From NCBI GenBank assembly GCA_030680575.1, contig JAUXVI010000023.1, positions 1-64,000 of the forward strand: a stretch of DNA of 64,000 bases, in the 5' to 3' direction. Positions within the stretch are counted from its first letter, which is position 1; every line of letters begins with the position of its first letter. A program made the position numbers and the translations under genes. This document shows, in pieces, positions 54,684-62,829 of the stretch. The DNA is from Hylemonella sp. (lineage in GTDB: Bacteria > Pseudomonadota > Gammaproteobacteria > Burkholderiales > Burkholderiaceae_C). The notes under the pieces are model-generated. The model did not search any database, was not told the DNA's origin, and saw nothing but the letters and a program-made list of their open reading frames with translations.

Positions 54684-57587
54684 TTACTGGCAGGCCTCGC
54701 AGCCGGGGTCATCGATTGCGCAGAACTTGATGTCGGTTGCGGCCGTTGCCATCTGTGCTTGCGCCGCCGCGGCCGCAGCTTCGAGCGCGCTCATGCCGGC
54801 ACCGCCTTGTGCTGCGCCACCAGAAGAGACTGCGTTGAGTCGGCCGGCTGCCACCGTAGATTTCTCGGCTTGCGTGGCCGAGGTGGTGCGCAGGTAGTAA
54901 GTGGTTTTCAGGCCACGCAGCCAAGCCAGTTTGTAGGTTTCGTCCAGCTTCTTGCCGGAAGCGCCTGCCATGTAAATGTTGAGCGACTGCGCCTGGTCGA
55001 TCCATTTCTGGCGGCGTGCGGCTGCTTCGACCAGCCAGCTGGTTTCCACTTCGAACGCTGTGGCGTACAGGGACTTGATCTCTTGCGGCACGCGGTCGAT
55101 GGGGGCCAACGAACCGTCGAAGTGCTTCAGGTCCATGACCATGACGTCGTCCCACAGGCCCAGTCGCTTGAGGTCGCGCACCAGATAACTGTTGATGACG
55201 GTGAACTCGCCCGACAGATTGGACTTCACGGACAGGTTGCCGAAGCAGGGTTCGATCGATGCATCCACGCCAATGATGTTGGAAATCGTCGCGGTCGGAG
55301 CGATGGCCACACAGTTGGAGTTGCGCATGCCATCCTTGGCGATCTTCTTGCGCAGGCTGTCCCAGTCCAGGGAGGCCGAGCGATCCACTTCCACATAGCC
55401 GCCGCGGGCGGAGGCCAGCATGTCCAGCGTGTCCAGAGGCAAGATGCCCTTGTCCCACAGCGAACCCTGGTAGCTGGAATAGCGGCCGCGCTCGGCTGCC
55501 AGATCGGTGGAGGCCAGGTAAGCGTAGTAGCAGACGGCTTCCATCGACTTGTCAGCGAATTCCACCGCCGCGTCGCTGGCATAAGGAATACGCAATTCGT
55601 ACAGGCTGTCCTGGAACGCCATGATGCCCAGGCCGACCGGGCGGTGGCGCAGGTTGGAGTCGCGAGCCTTCTTGACGGCGTAGTAGTTGATGTCGATCAC
55701 GTTGTCCAGCATGCGCATGGCCGTCGAGATCGTTTTCTTGAGCTTGTCGTGGTCGATCTGGCCATCCTTCAGGTGCTGGCGCAGGTTGACGGAACCCAGG
55801 TTGCAGACGGCGGTTTCAGTGTCGCTGGTGTTGAGCGTGATCTCGGTGCACAGATTGGACGAGTGCACGACACCGGCGTGCTGCTGGGGCGAACGCACAT
55901 TGCAGGCATCCTTGAAGGTGATCCAGGGATGACCGGTTTCGAACAGCATGGTCAGCATCTTGCGCCACAGGTCGCTCGCCTGCAGGGTGCGCGTCGGCTT
56001 GATCTCGCCGCGGGCGGCTTTCTCCTCATAGGCAACATAGGCCTTCTCGAAGTCGGCGCCGAACTTGTCGTGCAGGTCGGGTACGTTGGACGGGGAGAAC
56101 AGCGTCCACTGGCCTTTTTCCATCACGCGACGCATGAACAGGTCCGGAATCCAGTTGGCCGTGTTCATGTCGTGGGTGCGGCGGCGGTCATCGCCGGTGT
56201 TCTTGCGCAGCTCCAGGAACTCTTCGATGTCGAGGTGCCAGGTTTCCAGGTAGGTGCAGACGGCGCCCTTACGCTTGCCACCCTGGTTCACGGCGACGGC
56301 CGTGTCGTTGACGACCTTGAGGAAAGGCACGACACCCTGCGACTCACCGTTGGTGCCCTTGATGTGCGAGCCCAGGGCGCGCACGCGTGTCCAGTCGTTG
56401 CCCAGGCCGCCGGCGAACTTCGACAGCAGGGCGTTTTCCTTGATGGATTCGTAAATGCCGTCCAGGTCGTCCGGCACCGTGGTCAGGTAGCAGCTGGAGA
56501 GTTGCGAGCGCAGCGTGCCGCTGTTGAACAGCGTGGGCGTGCTGGACATGAAGTCAAAGCTGGAGAGCACTTCGTAGAACTCGATGGCGCGTGCTTCGCG
56601 ATCCACTTCATTCAGCGACAGGCCCATGGCCACGCGCATGAAAAAGGCTTGCGGCAACTCGATGCGGGTCTTGCGCACGTGCAGGAAGTAGCGGTCATAC
56701 AGCGTCTGCAGGCCAAGGTAGTCGAACTGCAGGTCGCGTTCGGCCTTGAGTGCGGCACCCAGGCGTTTGAGGTCGAACTGCAGCAGCTTCTCGTCGAGCA
56801 GATCGTTTTCCACCCCCTTCTTGATGAAGCCGGGGAAGTAGTCGGTATAGGCTTCGGCCATTTCGGACGGCGGCACGTCGCGCCCCAGCACCTCCTTGGC
56901 GATGGTGTGGAACAGCAGACGCGCGGTCGCGTAGGTGTAGTCGGGATCTTTCTCGATCAGCGTGCGCGCAGCCAGGATGGCGGCCTTGTAGACCTCGTCA
57001 ATGGGGACGCCGTCGTAGAGGTTGCGCATGGTCTCGGCCATGATGGGCTCGGCCTTGATGTCGGCGCCGAGGCCGGAGCAGGCCGACTCGATCAGGTGCT
57101 GCAGGCGACCCAAGTCCAGGGCAATGCGTTGATCGCCATCGACAACGTGCAGTTCAGGTGTCTTCGGCGTCTCCGTGGTGGCTTGGCGCGCCCGTTCTTG
57201 GGTGCGGCGTTCACGGTACAGCACATAGGCGCGGGCGATCTCGTGGTGGCCACTGCGCATCAGGCCGAGTTCGACCTGGTCCTGCACGTCTTCAATGTGG
57301 AAGGTGCCGCCGCCGGGACGCGAGCGCATCAAGGCGCGCACCACGGCCTGGGTCAGCTCATCAACCACTTCACGCACGCTGGCAGACGCTGCGCCCTGGG
57401 TGCCGTGCACCGCGAGGAAGGCCTTCATCATGGCCACGGCAATCTTGTTGGGCTCGAATGGCACCACGGCGCCATTGCGCCGGATGATCTGGTAATGATT
57501 GAGCGGTTGGGCTGCCGCATTTTCCTGAGTCTGCATGTTCAGGACACCTGTATGGAGGGGGGTGGATGTGTTCAGGGCAGGTTGCAT
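54684..57587 (-). CDS. nrdA: Ribonucleotide reductase class Ia alpha subunit NrdA
   Basis: Catalytic subunit reducing ribonucleoside diphosphates. The protein is 967 aa, longer than E. coli NrdA (761). The N-terminal ATP cone begins near YQIIRRNGAVVPFEPNKIAV. Further motifs: SSNLCTEITLNTSDTETAVCNLGSVNL (active-site Cys, in parts) and SATQAEKSTVAAGRLN. The C-terminal thiol pair is DPGCEACQ. An Ala/Gln-rich linker (ALEAAAAAAQAQMATAA) precedes that tail. The start ATG 57587 has GAGGA just upstream. Confidence 0.96.
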   Translation of the reverse strand: MQPALNTSTPLHTGVLNMQTQENAAAQPLNHYQIIRRNGAVVPFEPNKIAVAMMKAFLAVHGTQGAASASVREVVDELTQAVVRALMRSRPGGGTFHIEDVQDQVELGLMRSGHHEIARAYVLYRERRTQERARQATTETPKTPELHVVDGDQRIALDLGRLQHLIESACSGLGADIKAEPIMAETMRNLYDGVPIDEVYKAAILAARTLIEKDPDYTYATARLLFHTIAKEVLGRDVPPSEMAEAYTDYFPGFIKKGVENDLLDEKLLQFDLKRLGAALKAERDLQFDYLGLQTLYDRYFLHVRKTRIELPQAFFMRVAMGLSLNEVDREARAIEFYEVLSSFDFMSSTPTLFNSGTLRSQLSSCYLTTVPDDLDGIYESIKENALLSKFAGGLGNDWTRVRALGSHIKGTNGESQGVVPFLKVVNDTAVAVNQGGKRKGAVCTYLETWHLDIEEFLELRKNTGDDRRRTHDMNTANWIPDLFMRRVMEKGQWTLFSPSNVPDLHDKFGADFEKAYVAYEEKAARGEIKPTRTLQASDLWRKMLTMLFETGHPWITFKDACNVRSPQQHAGVVHSSNLCTEITLNTSDTETAVCNLGSVNLRQHLKDGQIDHDKLKKTISTAMRMLDNVIDINYYAVKKARDSNLRHRPVGLGIMAFQDSLYELRIPYASDAAVEFADKSMEAVCYYAYLASTDLAAERGRYSSYQGSLWDKGILPLDTLDMLASARGGYVEVDRSASLDWDSLRKKIAKDGMRNSNCVAIAPTATISNIIGVDASIEPCFGNLSVKSNLSGEFTVINSYLVRDLKRLGLWDDVMVMDLKHFDGSLAPIDRVPQEIKSLYATAFEVETSWLVEAAARRQKWIDQAQSLNIYMAGASGKKLDETYKLAWLRGLKTTYYLRTTSATQAEKSTVAAGRLNAVSSGGAAQGGAGMSALEAAAAAAQAQMATAATDIKFCAIDDPGCEACQ

Positions 57588-57678
57588 CTGTTCCTCGTCT
57601 TCGCAAATTTATTGGTTATTTCAGTCTTGTTTGCCGGCTTTTCATGCACCGTCGGCAGCGACCGTGGTGCAAACAGGA

Positions 57679-57727
57679 AACACTATATATGGGGTCTTGT
57701 GTGAATACAAGCCACTACAGGTAGTGT
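57679..57727 (-). promoter_or_regulatory. nrdA promoter with candidate NrdR boxes
   Basis: On the minus strand, -35 TTGTAT (57705-57710) and -10 TATAGT (57682-57687) are 17 bp apart. AACACTATATATGGGG (57679-57694) matches the NrdR-box pattern and covers the -10. CCACTACAGGTAGTGT (57712-57727), palindromic in ACTAC/GTAGT, lies about 33 bp away centre to centre. Paired boxes three turns apart are the known NrdR arrangement. nrdR itself is not in the window. Confidence 0.6.
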
Positions 57728-57994
57728 ATCGCGTCGTAATGGCGCGACTGTGTCAGTGGCGTGAAAGACGGCTGGCACCAAGTCGGTGAAATGGGGTGGC
57801 CACGATGTCGCGAGTGGGCTGAAGGCCGAGCCAAATTGGGCTTTGTCGTGAGACAGCCAGAAAACACGTGCGATGCAGCGGATTTTTCCTTGCCTGCCCG
57901 CATGGTGCCTGCGCATCGTGTGATGCACGATCGGTGTGCGTGATCGTCGAGTGCCTCACGCAGGTGCGCAAAAATATTTTTAACAGCGCGACAT
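57728..57994. other. Gap between nrdA promoter region and ampD (no gene)
   Basis: 267 bp upstream of the nrdA promoter and after the ampD stop. Together with the nrdA leader it makes a 407-bp gene-free stretch (57588-57994). Short frames here have no ribosome sites. I saw no RNA gene, repeat or convincing terminator. Confidence 0.5.
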
Positions 57995-58603
57995 CTATGC
58001 AACGTCTTGGGGAAAACACTGAGTCGGCCAGCCCAGACTTTGCCGCAAATGGGCCCACGCGAAGCCGGCACCCGGGTCGGCTTTCCGGCCGGGGGCAATA
58101 TGTTCATGACCGGCGATATGGCTGATGGGGTAGCGCTGCGGAATGGCGGCACACAAGCCGGCCAGGGTCTCGTACTGCGGGGGATCGAATGGCTCCCCCT
58201 CAAGGCCTTCCAGTTCTATGCCAATGGAGTCATCGTTGCAGTTGTCGCGGCCGCGGTAGTGTGAGGTGCCGGCATGCCAGGCGCGTTCATCGCAGCTGAC
58301 GAATTGCCAGAGTTCGCCATTGCGGCGGATGTAGAAATGGGCGGAGACTTCCAGGCCATGGATCGTGCGGAAGTAAGGGTGGGCGTCCCAGTCCAGGGTG
58401 TTGGTGAAGAGACGTTGCACCTCGTCGCCGCCATACCGGCCAGGCGGCAGGCTGATGGAGTGGATGACGATCAAGTCCACCAGCGCCTGCGGCGGACGGG
58501 GGCCGAAATTGGGGGAGGCCAAATGGCGGGCGAAGCGGTACCAGCCGCCGTTCCACAGGGCTTCGGCGCCTGGGGTGTCAGGAGGCGTCTGGGGCAGCAT
58601 CAT
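57995..58603 (-). CDS. ampD: 1,6-anhydro-MurNAc-L-alanine amidase AmpD
   Basis: Zinc amidase that cleaves anhydromuropeptides in cytoplasmic peptidoglycan recycling; its loss derepresses AmpC in species that have AmpR. The protein is 202 aa. The zinc ligands fit H48 (VIHSISLPPG), H166 (AGHEHIAPGRK) and D176 (ADPG), with K174. AHFYIRRNGELWQFVSCDERAWHAG and DSIGIELEG are typical. It overlaps the pilR 3' end by 26 bp. Confidence 0.95.
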   Translation of the reverse strand: MMLPQTPPDTPGAEALWNGGWYRFARHLASPNFGPRPPQALVDLIVIHSISLPPGRYGGDEVQRLFTNTLDWDAHPYFRTIHGLEVSAHFYIRRNGELWQFVSCDERAWHAGTSHYRGRDNCNDDSIGIELEGLEGEPFDPPQYETLAGLCAAIPQRYPISHIAGHEHIAPGRKADPGAGFAWAHLRQSLGWPTQCFPQDVA

Positions 58604-60044
58604 GGTCTTGCGGCATGTCGATGTTCAGCCGGGCAATCCGATAACGGATCTGGCGCAGGCTCAAACCGAGCCGTGCGGCGGCGGCGGTGCGGTTGAAGCT
58701 GGTTTCCTGCAAGGCTTTGATCAGGATGTCCCGCTCCTGCAGGTCCAGATGGCGCTGCAGATCGTCTGGCAGCGTGTTGGGCGACTCGGCAACCGTGGTT
58801 GGCGTCAACGTTGCCGTGGTGTCGAGGGGCTGCGACACGGTTTGCGTTGCTGATTCGATTTGCAACTCATGGCCATCGCTCAAGGCCATGGCGCGATGCA
58901 GCAGGTTCTCCAGTTCTCGCACATTGCCTTTGAACGGGTGCTGTGCCAATTGCGCCAGTGCTGCTTGCGAGAGCGTCGGGACGGGCAGCCCGGATTCGGT
59001 GGCAATCCGCTTGAGCAGCGCATCGCACAAGGCGGGCAGGTCCTCCCGCCGTTCCCGCAGCGGCGGGATGTCGATCTCGATCACGTTGAGCCGGTAATAA
59101 AGATCCTGGCGAAAGCGGCCGGCTTGCACTTCATCCGCCAGGTGTTTGTGGGTGGCACTGACAATGCGCACGTCGACCGGCTCTTCCTGGGTTGCGCCGA
59201 CCGGACGCACGCAGCGTTCCTGGATGGCGCGCAGCAACTTGGCTTGCATGGCCAGCGGCAGGTCGCCGATCTCATCCAGAAACAGCGTGCCGCCGCTGGC
59301 GGCCTGGAAGAAACCCTCGCGGTCTTGCGTGGCGCCGGTGTAGGCGCCTTTTCTGACGCCGAAGAACTCGGCTTCCAGCAGGGTTTCCGGAATGGCGCTG
59401 CAGTTGACCGCCATGAAGGGGCCGCCTGCGCGGTGGCTATTGGCATGCAGCGCGTTGGCCACCAGTTCCTTGCCGGTGCCGGATTCGCCGCAGACCAATA
59501 CCGGCGCCATGCTGTGCGCCACCTTGGTTATGCGCTCCTTGACCGAGCGCATGGCGGCCGATGGTCCGACCAGGCGCTGCAAGCTGATGTCTGCCTGGGG
59601 CGTGGCGGTGCCGGTCTCGGTCGTGCGGCGGGTGGTCGCGGTATCTGCTTGCTGTGCACGTGCATCCTGGACGGCGGAGGCAATGACGGCGCGGAATTGC
59701 CGCAGATTGACGGGTTTGGTCAGGTAGTCGAAAGCGCCGGCTTTGAGCGACTCGACGGCGTTCTCCGCCGAACCGTAGGCCGTGATGACCACGCAGCGCT
59801 CGTTACGCTGCTGTGCACGCAGGCGCTGAATCAGCTCGATACCCAGGCCGTCGGGCAGGCGCATGTCGGTGATCAGCACGTCGAAGCGTCGCTCGCTCAG
59901 CTGCTGCCAGCCACTTTCCAGACTTTCGGCCACATCAACCTGATAACCCTCGCGCAGCAGGGTGAGTTCGTAGAGTGTGCGCAGATCGGGCTCATCATCG
60001 ACCACCAGGATGTGAGCAGACGCGGTGGAGGTGTTCAGTGCCAT
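58578..60044 (-). CDS. pilR: Sigma-54-dependent response regulator, PilR-like
   Basis: NtrC-family activator, 488 aa. The receiver has phospho-acceptor D60 (VLITDMRLPDG). The AAA+ domain has Walker A GESGTGKE (186-193) and the sigma-54 contact loop GAYTGA (233-238, a common Phe to Tyr variant of GAFTGA). A Thr-rich linker near 400 precedes the Fis-type helix-turn-helix (RTAAAARLGLSLRQIRYRIA). Paired with the PilS-like kinase (10-bp overlap). In relatives this pair activates the pilin gene pilA. Confidence 0.9.
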   Translation of the reverse strand: MALNTSTASAHILVVDDEPDLRTLYELTLLREGYQVDVAESLESGWQQLSERRFDVLITDMRLPDGLGIELIQRLRAQQRNERCVVITAYGSAENAVESLKAGAFDYLTKPVNLRQFRAVIASAVQDARAQQADTATTRRTTETGTATPQADISLQRLVGPSAAMRSVKERITKVAHSMAPVLVCGESGTGKELVANALHANSHRAGGPFMAVNCSAIPETLLEAEFFGVRKGAYTGATQDREGFFQAASGGTLFLDEIGDLPLAMQAKLLRAIQERCVRPVGATQEEPVDVRIVSATHKHLADEVQAGRFRQDLYYRLNVIEIDIPPLRERREDLPALCDALLKRIATESGLPVPTLSQAALAQLAQHPFKGNVRELENLLHRAMALSDGHELQIESATQTVSQPLDTTATLTPTTVAESPNTLPDDLQRHLDLQERDILIKALQETSFNRTAAAARLGLSLRQIRYRIARLNIDMPQDHDAAPDAS

Positions 60045-61786
60045 GGGGTGTCGGTGGAGTTGACGGCGCGGGTGGTCTTGTTGGCTTCACGTGCGCGACG
60101 CAAGGAGATGAAAAATTCATTGCCCTCCATGCGGGTGCCACGTGCCACGCGCTGGACGCGCTGGTAGGCGATGGCCGCGCCGTGCCGCTCACACAATTCT
60201 CGGCAGATGTACAGACCCAGGCCGCTGGAGCGGCTCTCCGACGAGAAGAAGGGTTCGAACAGATGGCGCTCGACCGATGGCTCCAGGGGAGGGGCCTCGC
60301 TCCAGACGGACAGGGTGACTTGTCCCCGGGCGGCCACCTCCGTGGCGACCTGGATGGACTCGGCCTGTCCACTGGCATAACGTTGGGCATTGTCGAGCAG
60401 GTTGACCAGCACGCGTCGCAGATGATCTTGCGCGAAATCGACCTGCAGGGGGGCCGTGGCCAGATGCCAATACAGGACATGCTGGCCTTGCACCTGCTGC
60501 GCCCAGTCCTGGCAGATGCGGGCGACGCTTTCGTCGAGCCGCAGTGTCTCTGGCGTCTGGACGTAACCCGCGCCACGTTTTTGCACGCGCAAGATGTCTA
60601 GGATGTCTTCCACAATCTTTTCTAGCCGTTGGGCATTTTGCTGCACCAGCCCGGTCAACTGCTTGAGCCTGGGGTCGCTGAGATCTTCGTCCAGCAGCGC
60701 ATTGGCCTGGGCAATGGCGGCCAGCGGATTGCGGATTTCATGTGCAACGGCCGCGGACATGCGCCCCATGCTGGCCAGTTTTTCGGTGCGCATGCGGGCT
60801 TCCATCTCCCGCTGGTCCTGCAGGAACACGACGCACAGGTTTTTGGCGCCGCTGCCGCGTGTGGCTGTCAGGCGCGTGCGGACCCGGATGTGCCGCGGTC
60901 CTTGCCCGGCATGCTGGATGTTGATGTCGGCCTGCTGGATGCCGCGGTAAGCAAAGCTTTGCTGCGTCAGATCGACCAAGGGCTGCCAGGCCGTTTCGCT
61001 GCTCAGCGTGAAGGGGGGCGGCTGCAGCGGCTGGTTGTCCGATTGCAGCAGCTGGCGTGCAGCCGGATTGGCCGCGTGCACGGTACCGCGTGCATCGACC
61101 ACCAGAATGCCGTCGTTCAAGGATTCGATCACCAGGTCGTTGACCTGCTGCTGGATCCGTGCGGCAGACTGGCTGCGGCGCGCCCGCCGCTCCTCGCTGG
61201 CCAGCCGGGTGGAGAGCTGGTGCGACAGGAAGGCGATCACGAAACTGCCAGCGCCTGTCAGGGCTGCCTGAATCAGGTGCGGTGTGACGTCGCCATGGGT
61301 TTGCAGCGACAGCCGGACGGCATACAGCAGCAGCATCAGCGTGACGCCAGCCGCCGTGCCCATGGCCAGCAGAAGTGAACCGAGCACCGAGGCCAGCAGC
61401 ACCGGCAGGGCAAACAGCGGCGTGTAGTTGATGCTGCTGCCGTGCAGGAACTGCAGGGAGGCAAACACCAGTACATCGACACCAATGACGGCGCCCCATT
61501 GCAGGTCGAATGTCCGGCCCAGGCGGCGTGGGCGCGAGCCGATGCGAACCGCCAGTGCACTGAGAAAATAGCCGACACAAACGCCCAGCAGCCAGAGGGT
61601 GCTGACCTGTCCCAGCCCATACAGGGTGATCTGCAGCAGCAGCAGCACCAGTCCCAGTGTCACGCGGGCGGTCATGAAGCCGCGCCACAGTCGCTCAAGC
61701 TCCGGAAGCGTGTCGTCGGCAGGTTCCAGGTCCGTGTTCAGCAGCGACGGACCAAACCAGGAGTGCACCTCGTCGGCTGCCTGCAT
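60035..61786 (-). CDS. pilS: Sensor histidine kinase, PilS-like
   Basis: 583 aa. About six membrane segments in residues 40-190, as in PilS. A PAS-like domain at about 212-325 (IESLNDGILVVDARGTVHAANPAARQLL, in parts). The H box is AVAHEIRNPLAAI with H349. The N box is NLLDNAQRYA and the G box is SSGLGLYICREL. Its ATG directly follows the stop of the PP0621-like gene. PilS senses pilin levels in Pseudomonas; the signal here is inferred. Confidence 0.9.
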   Translation of the reverse strand: MQAADEVHSWFGPSLLNTDLEPADDTLPELERLWRGFMTARVTLGLVLLLLQITLYGLGQVSTLWLLGVCVGYFLSALAVRIGSRPRRLGRTFDLQWGAVIGVDVLVFASLQFLHGSSINYTPLFALPVLLASVLGSLLLAMGTAAGVTLMLLLYAVRLSLQTHGDVTPHLIQAALTGAGSFVIAFLSHQLSTRLASEERRARRSQSAARIQQQVNDLVIESLNDGILVVDARGTVHAANPAARQLLQSDNQPLQPPPFTLSSETAWQPLVDLTQQSFAYRGIQQADINIQHAGQGPRHIRVRTRLTATRGSGAKNLCVVFLQDQREMEARMRTEKLASMGRMSAAVAHEIRNPLAAIAQANALLDEDLSDPRLKQLTGLVQQNAQRLEKIVEDILDILRVQKRGAGYVQTPETLRLDESVARICQDWAQQVQGQHVLYWHLATAPLQVDFAQDHLRRVLVNLLDNAQRYASGQAESIQVATEVAARGQVTLSVWSEAPPLEPSVERHLFEPFFSSESRSSGLGLYICRELCERHGAAIAYQRVQRVARGTRMEGNEFFISLRRAREANKTTRAVNSTDTPWH

Positions 61787-62011
61787 TCACGGCTCCGCGC
61801 GTTGCCGGTGTTCAACGCAGCAGTACAGACCGTTGCGTCCGGCAACGGCGTCGGCCTGCGGGAAATGCACGCCGCATTGGGTGCAACTCACCATGTCTTG
61901 CGGCGGCGGAGGGGATGGTGGTTTTTGCTTTGAGGCTGCATCAGCCAGCCGGCCTGAGCGCCATACCCAGACGGCGGCGGCGACAACCACGAGCAACAGC
62001 AGAAACTTCAT
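61787..62011 (-). CDS. PP0621-family small protein, 74 aa
   Basis: From ATG 62011 (MKFLLLLVVVAAAVWVWRSG). One membrane segment is at the N-terminus, then a Pro-rich linker (KPPSPPPPQ). The C-terminus may bind metal: SCTQCGVHFP and YCCVEHR give a Cys/His set. Small proteins of this layout usually precede pilS in betaproteobacteria. Function unknown. A longer frame to 62197 overlaps the next gene and is rejected. Confidence 0.85.
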   Translation of the reverse strand: MKFLLLLVVVAAAVWVWRSGRLADAASKQKPPSPPPPQDMVSCTQCGVHFPQADAVAGRNGLYCCVEHRQRAEP

Positions 62012-62829
62012 GTGCTGCGACCGAGGATGATCTCGATGACGAAGCGCGAACCCACGTAGGCCAGCAGCAGCAGCCCCGAACCCATATAGAGAATGCGCGC
62101 GGCACGCCGGCCACGCCAGCCGAAGCGCGCGCGGCCGATCAGTAGAACTGCGAAGGTCAGCCAGGACAGCACGGAAAAGACGGTCTTGTGGTCCCACTTC
62201 CAGTGGGCGCCGGCCGTACCGTAAAGCGATTCGCCGAACAGCAGACCGACCAGCAGGGTGGCCGACAACAGCACGAAGCCGGCGCCGACAAAACGGAAGG
62301 TCAGGCGCTCGATCGTCAGCAGCGGCAGGCCGCTGTGCGGGTCGGCCGCCAGGCGGATGCGTTCTTCGGTGCGGTTCATCAGCCAGGCGTGGGCCGCAGC
62401 GGCGGCGAACAGACCATAAGAGGCAATGCCCAGAGCCCAGTGCAAGGGCAGCCAGGGTGAAGCCGCCGCGTGCAAGGGCTGGCCTGGGAACAGCAGCGCC
62501 AGCACCACCGTGGCGGCACCCAGGGCCGAAAAGGCCCAGCGCGTTTCCAGTTGCGGGTAGACATGGCTTTCCACGGCATAAACGGCCGCGACCAGCCAGG
62601 CCGTGACGGACAGCGCCGGGGCAAAACCGAAGGATGGGTTCTTGCCCAGCAGGCTGTAGGCCAGCACCGAGCCATGCAGCAGCCAGGCCAGGATCATGGC
62701 GCGGCGCATGGCCTGCGGTCCGAGGCGACGTACGGCGGTGGCCGGCGCAATATAGGCGATGGCGGTGGCTACGGTCAGCGCCACAGGGAGCCAGGAAGCA
62801 CTCGCTAGAATGGAGGGTAGCGATATCAT
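62008..62829 (-). CDS. CcsA/YpjD-like cytochrome c assembly protein, 5' end altered by intron
   Basis: 273 aa from ATG 62829. An integral membrane protein with about eight segments and the family motifs ESHVYPQLETRWAFSALG, PLHWALGIASYGLFAAAAAHAWLM (in parts) and GAHWKWDHKTVFSVLSWLTFA (in parts; Trp-rich haem-handling region). Related proteins lie between ffh and pilS. Its first codons (MISLPSI) fall inside or next to the 3' end of a group II intron, so the original start is probably upstream of the intron and outside the window. The ATG used here would lie in the intron domain VI hairpin. It overlaps the PP0621-like gene by 4 bp. Confidence 0.8.
   Translation of the reverse strand: MISLPSILASASWLPVALTVATAIAYIAPATAVRRLGPQAMRRAMILAWLLHGSVLAYSLLGKNPSFGFAPALSVTAWLVAAVYAVESHVYPQLETRWAFSALGAATVVLALLFPGQPLHAAASPWLPLHWALGIASYGLFAAAAAHAWLMNRTEERIRLAADPHSGLPLLTIERLTFRFVGAGFVLLSATLLVGLLFGESLYGTAGAHWKWDHKTVFSVLSWLTFAVLLIGRARFGWRGRRAARILYMGSGLLLLAYVGSRFVIEIILGRST

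Noticed and set aside
54660-57704. Plus-strand ORF of 1014 aa
   Set aside because: Exact antisense of nrdA; composition (Val/Gly/His-rich) is typical of a high-GC shadow frame and it has no motifs.
58860-60167. Plus-strand ORF of 435 aa over pilR
   Set aside because: Shadow of the NtrC-type regulator, whose minus frame has all AAA+ motifs.
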